Shown: positions 41,687 to 51,650, counted from the first letter of the stretch. The stretch: DNA of 64,000 nt from Oceanicella sp. SM1341 (GCF_003448965.1 NZ_QRGC01000028.1:1-64000), one strand, 5' to 3'. Notes: generated by a model from the letters alone, not told the origin. Program-made: numbers and translations.

Positions 41687-42775
41687 TCACATGGCCTGGC
41701 GGGCGGACCCGGCGCTGCCCTGCGCCGCGATCCGCTCCGCGAGAGCGGGGATGTTGAGTTCCTCGTTCACGGCGCCGAGCTGCATCGCGGCCTTGGGCAT
41801 GCCGTAGACGACGCAGCTCTCCGGCGACTGGCCGAGGCAGCGCGCACCGGCCTGGCGCATGGCCAGCATCCCGTCCGCGCCGTCCCGGCCCATGCCGGTG
41901 AGGATGACGCCGAGCGCCTGTTCTCCCGCGGACTGGGCCACGGAATGGAACAGCCGGTCGACCGAGGGGCAGTGGCCCGAGACCGGGTCCGTGCCGCCGA
42001 CCTGGACAATCAGCCCGGCGCCGCTCCGCGTCACGGTCATGTGCCGGTCACCCGGGGCGATGCGGATCATCCCGGCCCGCAGGGGCTCGCCGTCACGGCC
42101 CTCGGCCACGTCGAGCCCGGTCTCGGCGGCGAGCCGGCCGGCGAAGCGCTCGGTATAGCCCGCAGGCATGTGCTGGGTGATCAGGATCGGCAGGGAACAG
42201 CGCCGCCCCAGGGCCTGGAAGAGCTGGCCGAGCGCGCCCACCCCTCCGGTCGAGGCGCCGATGGCGACCATGCGCCGGCCGGTGGGGGCAGCGGTGACCG
42301 CCGGGCGCCGCGCGGCCACGGCCGCGACGGCAGCGGGCGCGGGTGCACGCACCGCGCGTCGCTGCACCTTCGCCGCCGCCGCCACCCGCACCACGCTGCG
42401 CAGCAGCGGGCCCCAGGCCGCGGTGGCCTGCGGGCTGTCTGGCTTGGCGATCGCATCCACCGCCCCGATCGACAGCGCCTCCAGCGCCGTCTCGGTGCCG
42501 CGGGCGGTGAGCGAGGAGACCATCACCACCGGCGTGGGGCGCAGGGTCATGATCTTCTCGAGGAAATCGAGCCCGTTCATCCCCGGCATTTCCACGTCGA
42601 GGGTGATCACGTCCGGGTCGAGGTTGCGGATCATCTCGCGCCCCTCGCCGACATGCGCGGCGAGGCCGACGACCTCGATGTCGCCATCGCCCGAGAGGGC
42701 GGAGCGGATCATCGCCCGCATCAGCGAGCTGTCGTCGACGACCACGACGCGGATGGGGCGGCCCCGGCCCGGCAT
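41687..42775 (-). CDS. cheB: Chemotaxis methylesterase/glutaminase CheB
   Basis: CheB removes methyl groups from the receptor during adaptation. The 362-residue protein has a receiver domain with Asp60 (DVITLDVEMPGMNG), an Ala/Arg-rich linker at about residues 130-165, and the catalytic domain. The last contains the active Ser in VAIGASTGGVGALGQLF, the His in LITQHMPAGYTERFAG and the Asp in GVILTGMGRDGADGM. Its start overlaps the cheD stop by one base. Confidence 0.97.
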   Translation of the reverse strand: MPGRGRPIRVVVVDDSSLMRAMIRSALSGDGDIEVVGLAAHVGEGREMIRNLDPDVITLDVEMPGMNGLDFLEKIMTLRPTPVVMVSSLTARGTETALEALSIGAVDAIAKPDSPQATAAWGPLLRSVVRVAAAAKVQRRAVRAPAPAAVAAVAARRPAVTAAPTGRRMVAIGASTGGVGALGQLFQALGRRCSLPILITQHMPAGYTERFAGRLAAETGLDVAEGRDGEPLRAGMIRIAPGDRHMTVTRSGAGLIVQVGGTDPVSGHCPSVDRLFHSVAQSAGEQALGVILTGMGRDGADGMLAMRQAGARCLGQSPESCVVYGMPKAAMQLGAVNEELNIPALAERIAAQGSAGSARQAM

Positions 42776-43371
42776 CAGAACAGCTCCACGCCGCCGGCCT
42801 TCGGCGCGGCCTGGGCCTTGGTGCGCAGCGCCATTTCCTCGTTGCGCAGGCGGCGGTTGTCGGAGATCGGCAGCTTCAGCACCGAGGCGCGGCCCGAGTC
42901 GGGGAAGAAGAACACCCGGCGCGCCCGGTCTCCGCCGAGGTCCTGGGCGGTGATGCGGATGCCCTCGCGGCGCAGGTAATCGGCCACGAAGCGCGAGTTT
43001 CGGTCGCCCACGGTCTCGGCCGCGGAGACGTCGATCACGTTGGCACCGCCGAAGACCTTCGCCTCCAGCCGGCCCTTGGAGCCGCCGCGCTTGAGGATGT
43101 CGTTGATCAGCACTTCCATCGCGTGCACGCCGTAACGGGCCGATTTCTGGTCGGAATTCGTGTCACCGGGCAGCAGGAAATGGTTCAGCCCGCCGATGCC
43201 GAGCTGCGGGTCGCGGATGCAGGCCGCCACGCAGGAGCCCAGCAGGGTGACGAGGGCGAGATCCTTCTCGTCGGTCACGGCATGGAACCCGGGCAGGACC
43301 GTCTGGGTCATGGCGTTGATCTTGGGGTCCCAGAAATGGCCCTGGCGGCCGCGGTCGGCAGCGGTGCTCAT
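42775..43371 (-). CDS. cheD: Chemoreceptor glutamine deamidase CheD
   Basis: The 198-residue protein has the catalytic cysteine in LVTLLGSCVAACIRDP, the active histidine in IGGLNHFLLPG and the family segment RYGVHAMEVLINDILKRGGS. CheD deamidates receptor glutamines and interacts with CheC or CheY in many bacteria; no cheC is seen here. ATG 43371 has AGGAGA six bases upstream. It lies between cheR and cheB. Confidence 0.95.
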   Translation of the reverse strand: MSTAADRGRQGHFWDPKINAMTQTVLPGFHAVTDEKDLALVTLLGSCVAACIRDPQLGIGGLNHFLLPGDTNSDQKSARYGVHAMEVLINDILKRGGSKGRLEAKVFGGANVIDVSAAETVGDRNSRFVADYLRREGIRITAQDLGGDRARRVFFFPDSGRASVLKLPISDNRRLRNEEMALRTKAQAAPKAGGVELF

Positions 43372-43394
43372 GCGCGTCTCCTGTAGGTGGTCCG

Positions 43395-44219
43395 TCAGCA
43401 GGACAGAAGCTTGGGGTGTTCGCCGAGAAGCGATTCCGAGTGACCCAGGTAGAGAGCGCCGTGCGGCGCGAGCAGGTCGGCGAAACGGTCGACGATGCCG
43501 AGCTTGGTCTCGGTGTCGAAATAGATCAGCACGTTGCGGCAGAAGATGGCGTCGAACGGGCCCTTCACCGGCCATTGGTGCAGCAGGTTGAGCTGGCGGA
43601 AGCGGATGGGCGCCTTGAGCACCGGGCGCATCTCGAGCGTGCCGTCGGGCCGCTGGCTGGCAGCGGCCGAGAGCACCGCGGGGGGCACGCCGGTCACCCG
43701 GTCGGCGGCATAGACCCCGGCCGCGGCGCGGGCCAGAACATTGCTGTCGAGGTCGGTGGCGAGCAGCCGGTAATCCCAGCGATGCGCCAGCCCGCCCGCC
43801 GCCTGCATGGTCATCTGGATGGTGTAGGGCTCCTCGCCCGTCGAGCAGCCCGCAGACCAGATGCGGAAGCGCGAGGCCCCCTTCGCCATGCAGGGCTCGA
43901 TCACCTCGCTGCGCAGGTGGTCGAAATGATGGCTCTCGCGAAAGAAGGAGGTGAGGTTGGTGGTGATGGCATTCATCAGCTCGCCGATCTCCGCCGCGCT
44001 TTCCGGGGAGTCGAGCAGGCGCAGGTAGCTGTCGAAATCCGTCAGCCCCAGCGCCCGCAGCCGGCGGCTGAGCCGGGTATGGACCATCTGGCGCTTGTGT
44101 TCCTTCAGCACGATGCCGGTGAGCTGGTAGACGCGCTCGGCGATGGCCTTGAAATTGGCCTCGGTCAGGACGGCGTCCTTGCCGGTTTCGGGCGAGGGGG
44201 AGCGGGGTGCGAGCGACAT
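43395..44219 (-). CDS. cheR: Chemotaxis methyltransferase CheR
   Basis: The 274-residue enzyme methylates receptor glutamates using S-adenosylmethionine. It has the helical N-terminal domain (LKEHKRQMVHTRLSRRLRAL) and NLTSFFRESHHFDHL. The SAM-binding motif is RIWSAGCSTGEEPYTIQM, followed by FDAIFCRNVLIYFD. The gene follows the receptor gene by two bases, and that receptor carries a C-terminal CheR-docking pentapeptide. Confidence 0.97.
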   Translation of the reverse strand: MSLAPRSPSPETGKDAVLTEANFKAIAERVYQLTGIVLKEHKRQMVHTRLSRRLRALGLTDFDSYLRLLDSPESAAEIGELMNAITTNLTSFFRESHHFDHLRSEVIEPCMAKGASRFRIWSAGCSTGEEPYTIQMTMQAAGGLAHRWDYRLLATDLDSNVLARAAAGVYAADRVTGVPPAVLSAAASQRPDGTLEMRPVLKAPIRFRQLNLLHQWPVKGPFDAIFCRNVLIYFDTETKLGIVDRFADLLAPHGALYLGHSESLLGEHPKLLSC

Positions 44220-44221
44220 GT

Positions 44222-47200
44222 TCAGAACTCCGACCAGTCGTCATCGTGCGGCTGCGAGGCCGCGGGAGCTGCGGCCCGGGGCCGGGCGGCGGGGGCCTGG
44301 GGCGCCCGGGGCAGCGGGGTGGCAGGCTTGCCGCCGGGCCGGGGCGGGGCGGCTTTCGCCGGGGCGGGCTTTGCCGGCGCCGCTGCGGGTTTTGCCGCTG
44401 CGGGCTTTGCCGGAGCCGGGGCGGGCTTCGGCGCGGCGGGAGCTTTCGCCGGCGGCGCAGGGGCCCGGGAGGAGGCGGGGGCCGCCCGGCGGGCCCGGGC
44501 CAGCCGCTCCCATTCCGCGTCCTGGTGCCGCTCGCCCGGGGTGGCGGAGGGCGCGGAGGCCGGGCGGCGCGCGGCGGTGTCTGCCGGCGCGGCGCCGGCC
44601 ACGGGCGGCAGGTCGGTGGCGGTTTTCCCGGTGCGGAACACGCCGATCAGCGCGCCGAGCTCGCCGGCGATCTCGGTGATCTGGCGCGCCGAGCCCGCAC
44701 TCTCCTCCGCGGCCTGGGCATTGGCCTGGGTGCGCTGGTCCATGCTGCTGACCACCGAGGAGATCTCCTCGATGCCGGTGGACTGCTCGCGGCTGGCGTT
44801 GGAAATCTCCTCGATGGTCTCGGCCACGCGGCCGACGGATTCCACGATGCCCTTGAGCGAGGTGCCGGTGCCCTTCACCAGTTCCACGCCGCGCGCCACA
44901 TGGGCCGAGCTGTCCTGGATCAGGTCCTTGATGTCGCGCGCCGCCTGGCTGGAGCGCTGCGCGAGGGTGCGCACCTCGGAGGCGACCACGGCGAAGCCCT
45001 TGCCGGCATCGCCCGCCCGCGCCGCCTCCACCGCCGCGTTCAGCGCCAGCAGGTTGGTCTGGAAGGCGATGGAGTCGATCACCGCGGTGATGTCGGAGAT
45101 CTTGCCCGCACTCTCCTCGATCTCGCCCATGGCCGAGACCGCGTTGCCCACCACCGCCTGGCCCTCGCTGGCCCGGCCCGCGGCATCCCGGGCGAGCCCG
45201 GTCACCTTGGCGGCGTTCTCGGCGCTGGCGCGCACGTTGGCGGTCATCTCCTCCATGGTCGCGGCCGTCTCCTCCAGCGAGGCGGCCTGTTCCTCGGCGC
45301 GCTTGGCGAGATCGGTCGCCCCGGTGAGGATGGCGCGGCTGCTGTTGGTCATGCGGCCCTGGGCGGCGGAGAGCCGCGTCACCAGGTCGCTCAGGGTCTC
45401 GAGGCTGCGGTTGGTGACCTCGGCGAGGCGCTGGTACTGGCCGCCGCGCGCAGCGTCCATGCGCCGGGTCATGTCGCCCTCGGCCAGCGCGCCGAGCACG
45501 CCGTCGAGCTCGGCGAGGAAGCCGCTCACCAGCTCGCCGATCCGGTTCACCCCCTGCGCCGCCTCGCGGATGAACCCGTCCTGGCTCTCCACCTCCATGC
45601 GGCGGGAGAAATCCCCCGCCCCGATCGCCGCGATCATCTGGGAGATCTGCTGCTCGGCCGCGCGCTGGCGGGTGCGCTCGGTCCATTGCGTGACGTAGCC
45701 CAGCAGGCTGCCGTCCTCCAGGTGCACCGGGGCGAGGATCATCTCGAAGACCCGGTTGTCGAAGGCAAGCTCGCTGGTGACCGGGCTCTCCATCACCTCG
45801 AGATTGCGCCGCTCCAGCACGCCGCCGCGCCCGAACGTGTCGAGGTAGCGGCCGATGAACCGGCCGTCCCAGCCCGGGATCTGCTGCTGGAAGAAGCCGC
45901 GCGAGCTCTCCAGCGCCTTCTTCAGCGCGGTGTTGAGATAGACGATCTGGCGGTTCTCGTCGGCGAGCAGGAACAGCGCGGAGGAACTCTCCACCGCCGC
46001 CCCCACGCGCTTGGCCTCGGCGGAGGATTCGTGGATGGCGAAGAGCGCGCGCGACAGCTCGCCGATCTCGTCGCGCCGGGTGGCGGCGGGCACCTCGGCC
46101 GGCTCGCCCTCCGCGAGCTTCTTCACCGCGCCGGTGATGCCCAGGATCGGGCCGGTGAAGCTGCGCGACAGCAGGTAGCCCAGCAGCGCGGCGCCCAGCA
46201 CCAGCAGCGCCGAGATGCCCAGGATCCGCAGCCCCAGCGCCCGTACCGGGGCCAGGAACACCTCCTCGGGCACCTGCGAGACCATGCGCCAGGGGATGGT
46301 GGCGCCGGGCATCTGCGGCACCGGGGCAATGGCGACATGCGCGGTTTCGCCGGTGAGCCCGGTCGCGGTGCCCACGCCCCCTTCCGGCGCGCCGGCATCG
46401 AAGCGGGAGGCGAGGATGTCGTTCTCCGGCGTCAGGCTCGTGTCGCTGCGCAGCAGGCCGTCCGGGCCGACGAGAAAGGAATAGCGCCCGGTCTCCGGGT
46501 CGTCCTCCGCCTCGAACAGGCTCTCGATCCGATCGGAGGGGATCTGCGCGGCCATCACCCCCTCGAGCGCGCCGGACGCGCTCCAGACCCCCAGGGCCAT
46601 GAAGCTCGCCGGTGCGCCGGCGCTCGGCCCGTAGGGGCGGAAATCGGAGAAGGCGACGCCGCCGCCCGGACCGGCCTCCCGCACCCGGGCATAGACCTCG
46701 CCCAGGCCGGAGGCGGCCAGCGGCCCGGCGGAGAGGTCATCGCCGAAATCCGCTTCCTTGAACACGGTGTAGAGCACCTGGCCCGCGGGGCCGACCAGGA
46801 AGAGGTCGTGGTAGCCGCGGCTTTCCTGGAAGGCGCGCAGGCCCGGGTGCCAGAGGGCATGTGCGGCGGAATAGGCCGAACCGTCGCCGGCATCGTCCAG
46901 CGCCTGGCGGCTGCCGGCGGGATTGGGGTTGTCCTCGAGGTAGCGCCGGCGCAGCGCGCCCGCCTCCCCCGCCGCCCAGCCCTCGCGGAAGGCGGCGATC
47001 CCGCCGCCGGCCCGCACCGAGCCCGCCAGGTACGCAAGGTCGTTCCGGACCTCGCCGAGATACGCAGCCACCGCCGCCGCCTCGCGCCGGACCCGGGCAG
47101 TGAGGTTGTCCTCGGCCCGCGTCACCGCCGCTTCCCGCGCGTTGAAGTAACTCATGCCCCCCACCGCCGCGGCGACGACGAGGCACAGCCCCGCCACCAT

Positions 47201-47254
47201 GAAGGTGAGCTGGGTGCGCAGGCTGCGGGACAGGACGGCGGGCAGGAGACGCAT
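44222..47254 (-). CDS. Methyl-accepting chemotaxis protein with PAS domain and CheR tether
   Basis: The 1010-residue receptor has TM1 at about 14-34, a Cache-like periplasmic sensor (to about 340; [20 protein letters not shown]) and TM2 at about 343-363. A HAMP domain to 416, a PAS-like domain at 420-525 ([20 protein letters not shown]) and a second HAMP-like part follow. The signalling domain at 640-870 has the hairpin tip [20 protein letters not shown]. After it come about 130 Pro/Ala/Lys-rich residues and the terminal DDDWSEF, whose last five residues fit the xWxxF CheR-docking pentapeptide. It lies between cheW and cheR. Confidence 0.96.
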   Translation of the reverse strand: MRLLPAVLSRSLRTQLTFMVAGLCLVVAAAVGGMSYFNAREAAVTRAEDNLTARVRREAAAVAAYLGEVRNDLAYLAGSVRAGGGIAAFREGWAAGEAGALRRRYLEDNPNPAGSRQALDDAGDGSAYSAAHALWHPGLRAFQESRGYHDLFLVGPAGQVLYTVFKEADFGDDLSAGPLAASGLGEVYARVREAGPGGGVAFSDFRPYGPSAGAPASFMALGVWSASGALEGVMAAQIPSDRIESLFEAEDDPETGRYSFLVGPDGLLRSDTSLTPENDILASRFDAGAPEGGVGTATGLTGETAHVAIAPVPQMPGATIPWRMVSQVPEEVFLAPVRALGLRILGISALLVLGAALLGYLLSRSFTGPILGITGAVKKLAEGEPAEVPAATRRDEIGELSRALFAIHESSAEAKRVGAAVESSSALFLLADENRQIVYLNTALKKALESSRGFFQQQIPGWDGRFIGRYLDTFGRGGVLERRNLEVMESPVTSELAFDNRVFEMILAPVHLEDGSLLGYVTQWTERTRQRAAEQQISQMIAAIGAGDFSRRMEVESQDGFIREAAQGVNRIGELVSGFLAELDGVLGALAEGDMTRRMDAARGGQYQRLAEVTNRSLETLSDLVTRLSAAQGRMTNSSRAILTGATDLAKRAEEQAASLEETAATMEEMTANVRASAENAAKVTGLARDAAGRASEGQAVVGNAVSAMGEIEESAGKISDITAVIDSIAFQTNLLALNAAVEAARAGDAGKGFAVVASEVRTLAQRSSQAARDIKDLIQDSSAHVARGVELVKGTGTSLKGIVESVGRVAETIEEISNASREQSTGIEEISSVVSSMDQRTQANAQAAEESAGSARQITEIAGELGALIGVFRTGKTATDLPPVAGAAPADTAARRPASAPSATPGERHQDAEWERLARARRAAPASSRAPAPPAKAPAAPKPAPAPAKPAAAKPAAAPAKPAPAKAAPPRPGGKPATPLPRAPQAPAARPRAAAPAASQPHDDDWSEF

Positions 47255-47285
47255 GGCAGGGGTTCCGTTGGCGAGGGCCGGTGCT

Positions 47286-47774
47286 TCAGAGGGTCTCGAA
47301 GCCCTGGGTGACGAAGAGCGAGGCGAGGTCGAGCAGTGCCACCATCACCTCCTCGGTGTTCACCAGGCCCGAGATGGCGCTGGCGTCCCCCTCCCCGGCC
47401 GAGGACGGCACCGGGCGGATCTCGTCGGCGGAGACCGAGACGATGTCGGAGACCGCGTCGACCAGCACGCCCACGGTCTGCTCGCGGATGGCCACGATCA
47501 CCACCACGTGGTTCTCGGTCGCCTCGGTCATCTCGCCGCTGAAGCGCGCGCGCAGGTCATGCACCGGCACGATGGTGCCGCGCAGGTTCAGCACGCCGCG
47601 GGTGAAATGCGGCTGGTTGGGCAGCGCCGTGGTCGGCGACCACTGCTTGATCTCGCGCACCTGCTTGATGTCGACGCCGTAGACACGGTCGCCCACCAGG
47701 AAGGTCACGTACTGTTTCGTGCGTCCGCTGCCCTGGGCCTGCGGATCGTCGAGTTCGAGGCCGAAGTCGCTCAA
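47286..47774 (-). CDS. cheW: Chemotaxis coupling protein CheW
   Basis: The 162-residue protein has the CheW fold signatures [40 protein letters not shown] and [20 protein letters not shown]. It links the receptor to CheA in the signalling array. Its ATG overlaps the cheA stop by four bases. An extra N-terminal segment of about 18 residues is acidic and probably unstructured. Confidence 0.96.
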   Translation of the reverse strand: MSDFGLELDDPQAQGSGRTKQYVTFLVGDRVYGVDIKQVREIKQWSPTTALPNQPHFTRGVLNLRGTIVPVHDLRARFSGEMTEATENHVVVIVAIREQTVGVLVDAVSDIVSVSADEIRPVPSSAGEGDASAISGLVNTEEVMVALLDLASLFVTQGFETL

Positions 47775-49918
47775 TGGTACATCTCCATGCCGGAAGACGC
47801 CCCGGGGCCGCCCCTTACGAGCGCGGGCACGTCTAGGATGAGGGCGACGCGGCCGTCGCCGAGAATGGTGGCGCCCGAGACACCCTCGACGCGGCGGAAG
47901 TTCGCCTCGAGGCTCTTGAGCACCACCTGCCGCTGGCCGATGAGTTCGTCTACGAGGAGCGCCACCAGGCCGTTGGTCTCGGTGTCGACCACGATGGCCA
48001 TGTCCTCCTGGCGCACCGGCCCCTCCACCCGCAGCGCCTGGCGCAGCGAGATCAGCGGCAGGTACTGGCCGCGCAGGAACATCACCCGGGAGCCGTTGGG
48101 CAGCGCCTCGGTCTGTTCCTCCTCGATCCGGAGCGCCTCGATCACCGAGGAGAGCGGCAGGATGAAGCGCTGGTCGCCGACGCAGATGGTCATCCCGTCG
48201 AGCACCGCGAGGGTGAGCGGCAGGGTGATCATGAACTTCAGCCCCTTGCCCGGCACGTTCTTGAGCGTGCAGCGGCCGCCGAGGGTCTGGATCTTCTTCT
48301 TCACCACGTCCATGCCCACGCCGCGCCCGGAGACCGAGGAGATCTCGGAGGCGGTGGAGAAGCCGGGGTGGAAGATCAGGTTGTCGATGTCGTCGGGGGA
48401 GAGCTGGTCCTCGGGCTGCACGAGACCCTTCTCGATCGCCTTGGCCAGCACCCGGTCGCGGTTGATGCCGCGGCCGTCGTCCTCGATGGAGATGATCACC
48501 CGCTCGCCGCGGTGCTCGGCGGCGAGGCGGATGGTGCCGATGCGCGGCTTGCCGATCTGCTCGCGCTCGTCGTTGCCCTCCAGCCCGTGGTCCATCGAGT
48601 TGCGCAGCATGTGGGTGAGGGGCTCGGCGAGCTCCTCGATCACCGTGGTGTCGACCTCCGTATGCTCGCCCGAGAGCACCAGGCGCGCCTCCTTCTTCAG
48701 CGTGTCCGACAAATCGCGCACCACGCGCGGCATGCGCTGGAACACCGACTTCACCGGCTGGGCGCGGATCGCCATCACGCTTTCCTGCAGCTCGCGGGTC
48801 TGGCGGGTCATGCTCTCCACCGCGTGGCCGAGCTCCAGGTTTCCGGAGGTGTCGATCTCCGAGAGCTTCTGCGCCATCACCGCCTGGGTGATGACGATCT
48901 CGCCCACGAGGTTCACCAGCCGGTCGATGCGCGGCAGCTCGACGCGCAGCGACTTGGCGATCTTGGGCTTTTCCACCGGGTGCTCGCCATCGTCGCCGCC
49001 GGAGGCGGGCTTGCCGCCCCCGTTCCTGCCGCCGCCGCCGCCGCCGGACGCGGCGGGCGGGGCCGCCGGCGGCGGGGCCGCGGCCGCGGTCGGGCGCGTG
49101 TCGGGTGCGGGAGCCGCCGGGGCCGCCGCCGCTGCCGGCGCTGCCGCCGGCGCTTCAGGCTCCCCCGCGGGGTCCGCCCCCTCCTCGGGGGCGGGCAGGA
49201 TCACCTCGATGTCGACGGCATGGCTGTAGAAGTCGAAGAACCCGTTGAGCGCCGTGGCCGGCGCGTCGCTCTCGAAATCGAGCAGCCAGGACAGGCCCGG
49301 GGCATGCAGGTCCAGCTCGCCCAGCGGCGCGATCTCCTCGGGCGCGGTGACCCGGCTGAGCCCGTGCGCCTTGAGCGCCCGGATCATCTTCAGCGGATCA
49401 TGGCCGGAGAAGAGGAAATTCTCCCCCAGCGTGAGACGGACGGAGAATTCGTGGAAACCGCCCTCCTCGAGCAGCTCCTCGACCACCGGGGCGGGGGCCG
49501 CCTCGGCCGGCTTCTCGGCCGGGGCCTCGAGGTTGCCCAGCTCGCGCAGCTCGCCCAGCACCCGCTCCACCCGCTCCTCGGGCAGGCTGCCCCCGTCGCG
49601 CGCGTGCTCCACCAGCACCGCGATCACGTCGCCGGCCCGCATCAGGATGCTGCACACCTCCGGCGTGAGCTCGAGCGTCTCGGAGCGCACCTGGTCCATC
49701 ACCGTCTCGAAGACATGCGCGAAGGCGATCAGGTCGCGGAAGCCGAAGGCCGCAGCGCCGCCCTTGATCGAGTGCACGGCCCGGAACGCGGCGTTCACCG
49801 TGTCCATCGACCCCTCCCCGTCGAGCAGCTCGTCCAGCCGCTCCTGCAGGTCGACCAGCAGCTCGGAACATTCCGAGAAGAAGATCGCCTGGTAGTCCTC
49901 AGCATCGTCCATCGCCAT
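47771..49918 (-). CDS. cheA: Chemotaxis histidine kinase CheA
   Basis: The 715-residue kinase has an HPt domain with His49 (AVHSIKGGAAAFGF), a response-regulator-binding region to about 240 and an Ala/Pro/Gly-rich linker to about 320. The dimerisation helices follow (LVNLVGEIVITQAVMAQKLS), then the ATPase domain with boxes HMLRNSMDHGLE, SIEDDGRGIN, PGFSTA and SGRGVGMDVV. A CheW-like domain is at the C-terminus. All catalytic boxes are intact. It is coupled to cheW and follows cheY by 16 bases. Confidence 0.98.
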   Translation of the reverse strand: MAMDDAEDYQAIFFSECSELLVDLQERLDELLDGEGSMDTVNAAFRAVHSIKGGAAAFGFRDLIAFAHVFETVMDQVRSETLELTPEVCSILMRAGDVIAVLVEHARDGGSLPEERVERVLGELRELGNLEAPAEKPAEAAPAPVVEELLEEGGFHEFSVRLTLGENFLFSGHDPLKMIRALKAHGLSRVTAPEEIAPLGELDLHAPGLSWLLDFESDAPATALNGFFDFYSHAVDIEVILPAPEEGADPAGEPEAPAAAPAAAAAPAAPAPDTRPTAAAAPPPAAPPAASGGGGGGRNGGGKPASGGDDGEHPVEKPKIAKSLRVELPRIDRLVNLVGEIVITQAVMAQKLSEIDTSGNLELGHAVESMTRQTRELQESVMAIRAQPVKSVFQRMPRVVRDLSDTLKKEARLVLSGEHTEVDTTVIEELAEPLTHMLRNSMDHGLEGNDEREQIGKPRIGTIRLAAEHRGERVIISIEDDGRGINRDRVLAKAIEKGLVQPEDQLSPDDIDNLIFHPGFSTASEISSVSGRGVGMDVVKKKIQTLGGRCTLKNVPGKGLKFMITLPLTLAVLDGMTICVGDQRFILPLSSVIEALRIEEEQTEALPNGSRVMFLRGQYLPLISLRQALRVEGPVRQEDMAIVVDTETNGLVALLVDELIGQRQVVLKSLEANFRRVEGVSGATILGDGRVALILDVPALVRGGPGASSGMEMYH

Positions 49919-49934
49919 GTCGCGCTCCCTCCGC

Positions 49935-50294
49935 TCAGGTCAGCTGGTCGACCAGTTTGAGAACCTGGTCGGGGTCGAAGGGCTTGGTGAGCCAGCCGGT
50001 GGCGCCCACCGCGCGGGCGCGCTGCTTGAGCCGGTCGGCGGTCTCGGTGGTCAGCAGCAGCATCGGCAGGCCCTGGCCCTCCGGCTCCTTGCGGGCGGCC
50101 TCGATGAAATCGAGCCCGTCCATCACCGGCATGGTGAGGTCGGTGATCACGATGTCGGGCTTGTGGGCCTTGAGCTGGTCCAGCGCCTCCTGGCCGTTGC
50201 CGGCCTCGTAGACGTCATGCCCGGCGCCGCGCAGGCAGTCGCAGAGCATGTTGCGCAGGGATACGGCGTCATCCACGGCCAGAATCCGTTTCAT
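49935..50294 (-). CDS. cheY: CheY-type chemotaxis response regulator (proximal gene)
   Basis: The 119-residue receiver has Asp8-Asp9 (LAVDDAVSLR), phospho-acceptor Asp52 in VITDLTMPVMDG, Thr82-Thr83 and Lys104 in WLTKPFDPDQ. It is the third gene of the fliM operon, overlapping the STAS gene by four bases and just ahead of cheA. It is the more canonical of the two CheY proteins and the likelier motor signal, though this is inference. Confidence 0.96.
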   Translation of the reverse strand: MKRILAVDDAVSLRNMLCDCLRGAGHDVYEAGNGQEALDQLKAHKPDIVITDLTMPVMDGLDFIEAARKEPEGQGLPMLLLTTETADRLKQRARAVGATGWLTKPFDPDQVLKLVDQLT

Positions 50295-50566
50295 TGGCAG
50301 AACTCCATCTTCATCAGGTCCTGGAACAGACCGAGATCCGAAAACGCATCGACAAACCCGGCACTTGGCCGGATCACGCTGATCTTGCCGCCCTCCTCGG
50401 CCAGCGCCCGCCCCACGGCGGTCAGCGCCAGCACGAAGGCGGTGGGCAGGTCCTCGACGCCGCTCGCGTCGATGACCGGAGCGGCGGGGGTCTGCCGCAT
50501 CTCGGCCAGGAAGGCCTCCGCCGCCGGCAGGGTCGGGCGGGCCGGTAGGGTGTGGGTCGGTGTCAT
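50291..50566 (-). CDS. STAS-domain protein in the fliM-che operon
   Basis: The 91-residue protein has the STAS pattern APVIDASGVEDLPTAFVLAL, followed by GGKISVIRPSAGFVDAFSDL and a C-terminal helix. In anti-sigma-factor antagonists a Ser at the DxSG-type loop is phosphorylated; here the loop reads EDLPTA with Thr as the only candidate. It overlaps both fliM (four bases) and cheY (four bases), so it is made together with them. STAS proteins occur in alphaproteobacterial che operons, but their role there is poorly defined. Confidence 0.82.
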   Translation of the reverse strand: MTPTHTLPARPTLPAAEAFLAEMRQTPAAPVIDASGVEDLPTAFVLALTAVGRALAEEGGKISVIRPSAGFVDAFSDLGLFQDLMKMEFCQ

Positions 50567-51528
50567 GCGCCGGTCTCTCCTGTCAGGCTGCGGATGTGCT
50601 TCACGAAATCGGGGTCGGGCGGCAGGGTGAGCTTCACCGCCTTTTGGCCCTCGAAGGCGCCGAGCCGGCCCACGGCCAGCGGCACCTCGTCCTGGCCGGG
50701 CAGCATCAGCTCGATGCGGCTGCGCCCCGAGGCCGGGATCTCGAGCACATCGCCCTCCTTCCATTCCTGGATGGCGCCGAGGTCGAGATGCAGGCGGTGG
50801 ATGACGGAGGTGACGCGCACCGGCGCCTCGCGCGCCGCCCGGCTCATGCGGTTCGACCACAGGTCGAGCAGGTTGCGCTCCGAGGCCGAGGAGGTGCGGC
50901 GCTGCGAGGCCGCCTTGAAACTGTCGAGCACCGAGAGGGGGATGACCATGTCGAAATCCCCCGAGCGCGCCGCCTCGCCGATGTCCAGGCTCACGTTGAG
51001 CACCAGCACGTCGGCATTGTCGGGGGCGATGCGGGCCATGGTGACGTGCTGCTCGAACTGGCGCAGCGACATCCACTCCAGCTCCGGCGCGCCGAGGTAG
51101 ATGCTGATCGCCTGGGTGAAGGCGCCGATCAGCGCATTGACGAAATCCGAGCACAGCGCGCAGTCGAGCGGCGTGATCGAGCGCGCGGTGGGCACCGGCG
51201 ACTGCTCGGTGTCCCCGCCCATGCGCAGGTCGACGATGTGGTAGATCAGGTCGTTGGAGATGTTCACCAGCGCCGAGGCCGGGGAGTTCTTCACCTCCAC
51301 CACGCCCAGCATCGCCGGCACGGGGATCGATTCGAGCACCCGGGAGAGCTTGCGCACCTCGCAGTCCAGGATGATCGAGGAGGTGATGGTGCGCAGCAGC
51401 CGGCGCAGCCGGTCGTCGAGGATCTTGGCGAAATCCTCCCCGATCATCTCCACCTGGGGGATCGGCGATCGGCTCACGCGCGCCGAGCTGATCTTTCGCG
51501 CAACGATGGTCTGCCCGGCTTCGCTCAT
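50563..51528 (-). CDS. fliM: Flagellar motor switch protein FliM without the N-terminal CheY-binding peptide
   Basis: FliM joins FliG and FliN in the C ring. The 321-residue protein has the FliM middle domain (SIPVPAMLGVVEVKNSPASA-like region, IVDLRMGGD) and a C-terminal SpoA domain (RLHLDLGAIQEWKEGDVLEI). ATG 51528 has AGGGGA about six bases upstream. Only about 13 residues precede the core. The usual N-terminal LSQEEIDALL-type peptide that binds phosphorylated CheY is missing, and the open frame further upstream does not encode it. It heads the che operon. Confidence 0.93.
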   Translation of the reverse strand: MSEAGQTIVARKISSARVSRSPIPQVEMIGEDFAKILDDRLRRLLRTITSSIILDCEVRKLSRVLESIPVPAMLGVVEVKNSPASALVNISNDLIYHIVDLRMGGDTEQSPVPTARSITPLDCALCSDFVNALIGAFTQAISIYLGAPELEWMSLRQFEQHVTMARIAPDNADVLVLNVSLDIGEAARSGDFDMVIPLSVLDSFKAASQRRTSSASERNLLDLWSNRMSRAAREAPVRVTSVIHRLHLDLGAIQEWKEGDVLEIPASGRSRIELMLPGQDEVPLAVGRLGAFEGQKAVKLTLPPDPDFVKHIRSLTGETGA

Positions 51529-51650
51529 CTGGTCCCCTGCCTCGAACGGCTTCTCCGCCACCCGGAGCACCGCACCCGTTCGGGGGGGATCTCCGGGGCC
51601 CGGGCACACCAGCGGCCCGGGAACGAGGCCGGAGTTTTCGCCGCTCTCTA

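Noticed and set aside
44207-47311. Plus-strand 1034-residue open frame
   Set aside because: It is antisense to the chemoreceptor gene, whose domains are all recognisable on the minus strand.
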